From NCBI RefSeq assembly GCF_004358025.1, contig NZ_SMTL01000008.1:118643-182642 (forward strand): a DNA stretch of 64,000 nt, read 5' to 3'. Source of the DNA: Rhizobium deserti (GTDB lineage Bacteria; Pseudomonadota; Alphaproteobacteria; Rhizobiales; Rhizobiaceae). Each line of letters begins with the position of its first letter. Positions within the stretch are counted from its first letter, which is position 1. The notes beneath the pieces are model-generated. The model was not told the DNA's origin. It saw only the letters and a program-made list of their open reading frames with translations, and ran no database searches. Of this stretch, positions 60,271-64,000 are shown one piece after another. Position numbers and translations under genes: made by a program.

Positions 60271-62760
60271 TCACGTCCCCCGCGGTTTCGCACGTGTCGT
60301 CGGCACGGCCTCGGCTGGATTTTCCGGCCAGGGATGCCGCGGATAGCGGCCGCGCATCTCGGCGCGGACATCCTTCCATGAGCCTGCCCAGAAACCCGAC
60401 AGGTCGCGCGTGGTTTGGATGGGCCGGTGCGCAGGCGATGTCAATTCGAGGACCAGCGGCAGCTTGCCGCCCGCCACCGCCGGATGGCTCTTCAGTCCGA
60501 ACAATTCCTGCACGCGGATTGCCAGGACCGGCTCTTCCCCGTCATATCGGATGGCATGGCGCTGCCCGGTGGGCGCCTCGAAATGGGTCGGTGCGAGTTT
60601 GTTGAGGTCCTGCGCCAACTCGTAAGGGATCATTGAACGTAAGCCTTCGCTTAAGCTTCCCGGATCGATGCTGTTCAACCCGGAAGCGCGTCCCTGGAAC
60701 GGAACGAACCAGTCGTCAAGCCGGGCCAGCAGTACCTTGTCGCTGACATCCGGCCAAGGCTCGCCGATCGACCGATGCAGAAAACCGATGCGTGCCCGCA
60801 ATTGCAGACTGTCCTTCGAGAAGGGGAGCGCATCGAGCCCCAGCTCACGCACGCCTTCTGCCAGGGCTCGCGCGGCCTCTTCGCCCACGGGGCGAGGCAA
60901 GGGCTTTTCACTAAAAATAATGGCGCCCAGCCTGCGCACCTGGCGGGCCCGCACCTCCCGGCTGCCGGCATCGAAGAAGCATTCCGCACCTTCCATTATG
61001 GCGTCCGAAAGCTCCTCCTCCACATCTGAACGGCTGATCTCAGCTGCCGCCAGGATGCGCGCCTTCGCCGCTCTCCCGGTCAGGTCGGCGACCACGAGCA
61101 TTTGTGCAGCGGCCAGCCTATCCGTTTCCGGCAGCTCTGCGCCACGCCCATTGGCCATGACGAACCGGCCTCGACCGCCGCGCTGCAGCGCTATGCGGTC
61201 CGGATAAGCATGCAGCAGCAGATGCCCCGCGGCCGCGCCTCGGTCCGCCGCTCTTTTTGTCTTCGGCAGGTCAGAGGCAATCCTGGCCGCCAGCTTGCGC
61301 GCCGCCTCGGCCCGCTCGCCCTTTTCCATGCGGAACCGACGAAGTCGCTCGTCGAGATCCACGTCCGTGCCGCCCAGGCCCTGCTCCGTCAAGAGCACGG
61401 CGAGCAGGCAGGCCTGCTGCGCAAAGCCCTGTTCCGCCGAGGAAATCGCCATGGCGGCAAGGCGCGGCGGCAGTGCCAGATCGCGCATCAGCTTGCCTTT
61501 TTCCGTCATGCCACCGGAAGAATTGAGGGCAGCGAGCTGCCGCAGCAGCGCGCGCGCCTCTTTCAATGCCGGCGCCGGTGGCGGATCGAGAAAGGCAAGA
61601 CTGGCCGGATCCTGCACGCCCCAATGAGCAAGATCGAGCGCCAGACCGGCAAGATCGCTGGCCAGGATCTGCGGCGGCGAAAAGGGTGGAAGGGCGGCCG
61701 TCTGACCCGGATGCCAGAGGCGGACGGCGATCCCGGGCTCGGTTCGGCCGGCGCGGCCGGCGCGCTGGTCGGCAGAGGCAAGCGAGACCTTCACCGTCTC
61801 CAGCCGGGTAATGCCGGTCGCCGGTTCGAAGACCGGCAGGCGTTGCAGGCCACTGTCGATGACGATCCGCACACCGTCTATGGTGATGGAGGTTTCTGCA
61901 ATCGAGGTCGCCAGCACGATCTTGCGTGTGCCCGGCGCGGCGGGCCTGATCGCCAGATCCTGCTCCTTCTGGCTCAGATTGCCATAAAGCGGCACGACGA
62001 GCGTCTCGGAGCCGAACTTGCCTTCCAGCCGTTCCACCGTGCGGCGGATTTCCGCCTGTCCCGGCAGGAATGCGAGAATGGATCCTGCTTCTGCCCGGTG
62101 CGACTCGACGATCGCCCGGGTCATCGTCTCTTCGATCCGCTCATGGGGCGGCCGGTCCCGGTATCGTATGTCGATCGGGAAGCTGCGGCCCTGGCTCTTG
62201 ATCACCGGCGGATTGTCGAGCAGGCGCGCCACCCTCTCCACATCCAGCGTCGCCGACATGACGACGATCCGAAGGTCCTCCCGCAGGGCCGCCTGGACGT
62301 CGAGCGCCAGTGCCAGGCCGAAATCGGCATCCAGGGAGCGCTCGTGGAATTCGTCGAAGAGGACGGCGGAAACCCCCTTCAGCTCAGGATCATCGAGGAT
62401 CATGCGGGCAAACACACCCTCGGTCACCACCTCGATCCGCGTCATGGCCGAAATCCGGTTGTCGAGCCGCATGCGATAGCCGACCCGATCGCCAACGCTT
62501 TCGCTTAAGAGCCATGCCATGCGCGAGGCCGCCGCCCGTGCCGCCAGCCGCCTCGGCTCGAGCAGGATGATTTTGCCTGTGCACCAGGCCTCGTCCAGAA
62601 GCACCAGCGGCACCAGCGTGGTCTTGCCGGCGCCCGGCGGCGCCGAAAGCACAGCCCGATTGCCCTTGGCGAGCGCTGCGGTCATGTCCGGCAGGACCTG
62701 CGTGATCGGCAGTGGCGGCAGGATCATGACCGGCTCTGCCGCTTCGGGCGGAAGGCTCAT
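60271..62760 (-). CDS. hrpB: ATP-dependent RNA helicase HrpB
   Basis: HrpB is a DEAH/DExH-box helicase; E. coli HrpB is non-essential and of unclear substrate. The 829 residues show APPGAGKTTLVPL, LFDEFHERSLDADF (DEFH variant of the DEAH box), MSATLDVERVARLL, ATSIAETSITIDGV and DQRAGRAGRTEPG. The C-terminal HrpB domain is present. The ATG at 62760 overlaps the preceding stop by 4 bases; the ATG at 62727 is an alternative. The gene lies 79 bp upstream of actS. Confidence 0.94.
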   Translation of the reverse strand: MSLPPEAAEPVMILPPLPITQVLPDMTAALAKGNRAVLSAPPGAGKTTLVPLVLLDEAWCTGKIILLEPRRLAARAAASRMAWLLSESVGDRVGYRMRLDNRISAMTRIEVVTEGVFARMILDDPELKGVSAVLFDEFHERSLDADFGLALALDVQAALREDLRIVVMSATLDVERVARLLDNPPVIKSQGRSFPIDIRYRDRPPHERIEETMTRAIVESHRAEAGSILAFLPGQAEIRRTVERLEGKFGSETLVVPLYGNLSQKEQDLAIRPAAPGTRKIVLATSIAETSITIDGVRIVIDSGLQRLPVFEPATGITRLETVKVSLASADQRAGRAGRTEPGIAVRLWHPGQTAALPPFSPPQILASDLAGLALDLAHWGVQDPASLAFLDPPPAPALKEARALLRQLAALNSSGGMTEKGKLMRDLALPPRLAAMAISSAEQGFAQQACLLAVLLTEQGLGGTDVDLDERLRRFRMEKGERAEAARKLAARIASDLPKTKRAADRGAAAGHLLLHAYPDRIALQRGGRGRFVMANGRGAELPETDRLAAAQMLVVADLTGRAAKARILAAAEISRSDVEEELSDAIMEGAECFFDAGSREVRARQVRRLGAIIFSEKPLPRPVGEEAARALAEGVRELGLDALPFSKDSLQLRARIGFLHRSIGEPWPDVSDKVLLARLDDWFVPFQGRASGLNSIDPGSLSEGLRSMIPYELAQDLNKLAPTHFEAPTGQRHAIRYDGEEPVLAIRVQELFGLKSHPAVAGGKLPLVLELTSPAHRPIQTTRDLSGFWAGSWKDVRAEMRGRYPRHPWPENPAEAVPTTRAKPRGT

Positions 62761-63713
62761 GGATGGGCAACCCGTCCGCTGGCATGCCGATATGCGAGGA
62801 TGGCACCGGCGAGATCCTCAAGAGCGGCCCCGACCGATTTGAAAAGCGTGATCTCTTCCGGACTTGTGCGCCCCGGATGTGCCGCACGGGCCAGCTCCGC
62901 CAGCTCCGCCCGAATATTCTCTTTCGAAATCACACCTGCCTCTATCGGCTGGACGAGATCGCCGCCTTCTTTGAGGGCGCCGGCGCGCGTATCCACAAAC
63001 AGGGAGCAGCGCCGCACCGTCTCGTCGTCGCTTTCGCGCATGCTGGGCTTGTAGGCGCCGACAAGATCGAGATGCACGCCCGGCTTCAGCCAGGCACCGC
63101 GGATCAGGGGTTCGTGCGACAGCGTTGCACAGGAGATGATGTCGGCGCTGGAAACGGCCCGTTCCAGATCCTCGACGACCGCCGCATCGAGATCCAGGGC
63201 TCTTGCTTCCCGCGCCGTTTCCTCGGCTTTTTCACCGTTCCGCCCCCAGATCAGGAAGCGCTTCAGCGGCCGCGTCACCGCATGCGCTTGGCAGAGGTTA
63301 AGCGACAGCCGGCCGGTACCGATCATCAGCAGGGTTTCGGCATTGTCTCGGGCCAGGTATTTGGCCGCAAGCGCCGAGGTCGCCGCCGTGCGGCGGGCGG
63401 TCAGCTCTCCGCCCTCGATAATTGCCTGCATTTCACCGGTGGTCCCGGAGGAAAGCAGATAATTGCCGATGATGGTCGGCAGTGACCGCAGGTGGTTGTC
63501 GGGAAACAAGTTGAGGATCTTGACGCCGACATGTTCACCGGGCAGCCAGGCCGGCATGAGCAGCATGACTGCAGATGTCCCGCCGGGCACCTCCATATCA
63601 TGATGATGACGTACCGGCATGACGCAGTCGCTCCGAAACATCGTCTCGACCGCCTCGATTAGGTCAGCCCAGGGCAGCGCGTTTCGGGTCTGCTCTTCGT
63701 TCAATACCAGCAT
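62757..63713 (-). CDS. Ornithine cyclodeaminase / mu-crystallin family protein
   Basis: Members of this family deaminate ornithine to proline or act as imine reductases, alanine dehydrogenases or enzymes for opine-like compounds. The ATG at 63713 with GGAG upstream gives 318 residues beginning MLVLNEEQTRNALPW; the frame extends 9 residues upstream. NAD-binding is indicated by LMIGTGRLSLNLC; the substrate region includes TARRTAATSALAAKYLA and VHLDLVGAYKPSMRE. The substrate cannot be assigned. It is coupled to hrpB by a 4-base overlap. Confidence 0.88.
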   Translation of the reverse strand: MLVLNEEQTRNALPWADLIEAVETMFRSDCVMPVRHHHDMEVPGGTSAVMLLMPAWLPGEHVGVKILNLFPDNHLRSLPTIIGNYLLSSGTTGEMQAIIEGGELTARRTAATSALAAKYLARDNAETLLMIGTGRLSLNLCQAHAVTRPLKRFLIWGRNGEKAEETAREARALDLDAAVVEDLERAVSSADIISCATLSHEPLIRGAWLKPGVHLDLVGAYKPSMRESDDETVRRCSLFVDTRAGALKEGGDLVQPIEAGVISKENIRAELAELARAAHPGRTSPEEITLFKSVGAALEDLAGAILAYRHASGRVAHP

Positions 63714-64000
63714 GTTCGGCTCCAACCTCAATGCCCGCACCTTATCAAGGCCCGCCCTGCGGATGGAAGCCTTTCCGCGCTTTCGGCAATAAGATCGGCT
63801 TGATCGTGATGGCGCACCACCACGAAGCTCATGACAGCAGCAAGACGGAAAAATGACAATTTTTTAAATTGGCTGTTGACTTGTTTGGTTGGTTAGATTT
63901 ATAAACCGCTCACTGACGAGGGCGGCGGCGCTGCTGGCGACGAAGTCCTTTGTTCTTGAGAAATCCTTATTAAGTTGGCGCATGCTGATTGGGACCGGGT
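63714..64000. other. Non-coding region at the right edge, probably a promoter and leader
   Basis: No ORF with family similarity was seen. The left half is the upstream region of the ornithine cyclodeaminase-family gene. From about 63848 the sequence has the build of a strong rRNA-type promoter reading right (next entry), followed by GC-rich then AT-rich leader sequence to the edge. Confidence 0.55.
63848..63905 (+). promoter_or_regulatory. Strong rRNA-like promoter with UP element, reading out of the window
   Basis: TTGACT (63876-63881) and TTATAA (63899-63904) are spaced by 17 bp, a near-consensus pair. An AT-rich stretch (63848-63871, including AATTTTTTAAATT) lies where UP elements bind the alpha subunit. 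A GC-rich discriminator (ACCGCTCAC) follows the -10, typical of stringently controlled stable RNA promoters. A ribosomal RNA operon beyond the edge is my inference. Confidence 0.68.

Noticed and set aside
61102..62508. 468-codon open frame antisense to hrpB
   Set aside because: It lies wholly within hrpB helicase motifs, and its arginine-rich composition is typical of shadow frames.

Overview
The window is a chromosomal segment of an alphaproteobacterium of the order Hyphomicrobiales, almost certainly Rhizobiaceae (Rhizobium, Agrobacterium, Sinorhizobium or Neorhizobium type). The evidence is gene content and order: rho, hemJ and hemE; secB-fxsA-Tim44-mltA-smr-xre-gyrB; the acid and envelope sensing pair ChvG/ChvI beside pckA and a truncated HprK; the redox pair ActS/ActR; a DivL-type tyrosine kinase homologue; and an intracellular PHB depolymerase. 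No insertion sequence, prophage, CRISPR array or tRNA gene was recognised. Codon use looks uniform, so this is mostly core chromosome.

The left end holds the predicted origin of replication. The 400-bp gap between hemE and the divergent PPDK-regulator gene (2981-3380) is the place where alphaproteobacterial oriC normally lies. It has an AT-rich side and several near-consensus DnaA boxes. Six parS-like palindromes (ParB sites) are scattered from 1.35 to 41.9 kb, three of them at 14-15 of 16 matches. All six carry a GANTC methylation site in one arm. One is buried in the first codons of aroE.

Layout: 1-3.0 kb (minus) rho, hemJ, hemE. 3.4-7.0 kb (plus) ppsR, maf, aroE, coaE, dnaQ, mostly overlapping. 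7.0-8.1 kb (minus) secB, fxsA. 8.2-13.5 kb (plus) a tightly overlapped Tim44-mltA-smr-xre run, then gyrB. 13.6-17.2 kb nitroreductase, phaZ, DUF2852, YgjP-type metallohydrolase. 17.2-22.3 kb trpF-trpB-trpA-accD-folC. 22.3-34.2 kb (minus) divL, a tsaE-amgK fusion, murU, addB, addA, trxA. 34.5-39.9 kb (minus) chvI, chvG, hprK, the EIIA and HPr proteins of a regulatory PTS, and ahcY. 40.2-43.0 kb (plus) pckA, arfB, alkB. 43.1-47.8 kb (minus) hisB, DUF2628, hisH, a 43-codon small ORF, hisA, hisF, hisE, coaA. 48.0-56.8 kb (plus) hslVU, a DUF1402 protein with lytic-transglycosylase-like motifs, a cytochrome P450, a hydantoinase/oxoprolinase protein, glcB. 56.9-63.7 kb an L,D-transpeptidase, mmcB, actR, actS, hrpB and an ornithine cyclodeaminase-family gene. 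The last 150 bp look like a strong rRNA-type promoter pointing out of the window.

Functional themes are chromosome replication and segregation (oriC, parS, gyrB, dnaQ), cell-cycle and envelope signalling (DivL, ChvG/ChvI, regulatory PTS), peptidoglycan turnover (MltA, AmgK/MurU, L,D-transpeptidase, DUF1402), carbon control at the PEP/glyoxylate node (PpsR, PckA, GlcB), and DNA repair (AddAB, AlkB, MmcB). I did not find an obviously new multi-gene system. The observations most worth following are the parS/GANTC overlap, the DUF1402 motifs, the palindrome upstream of ahcY, and the small ORF inside the his operon.
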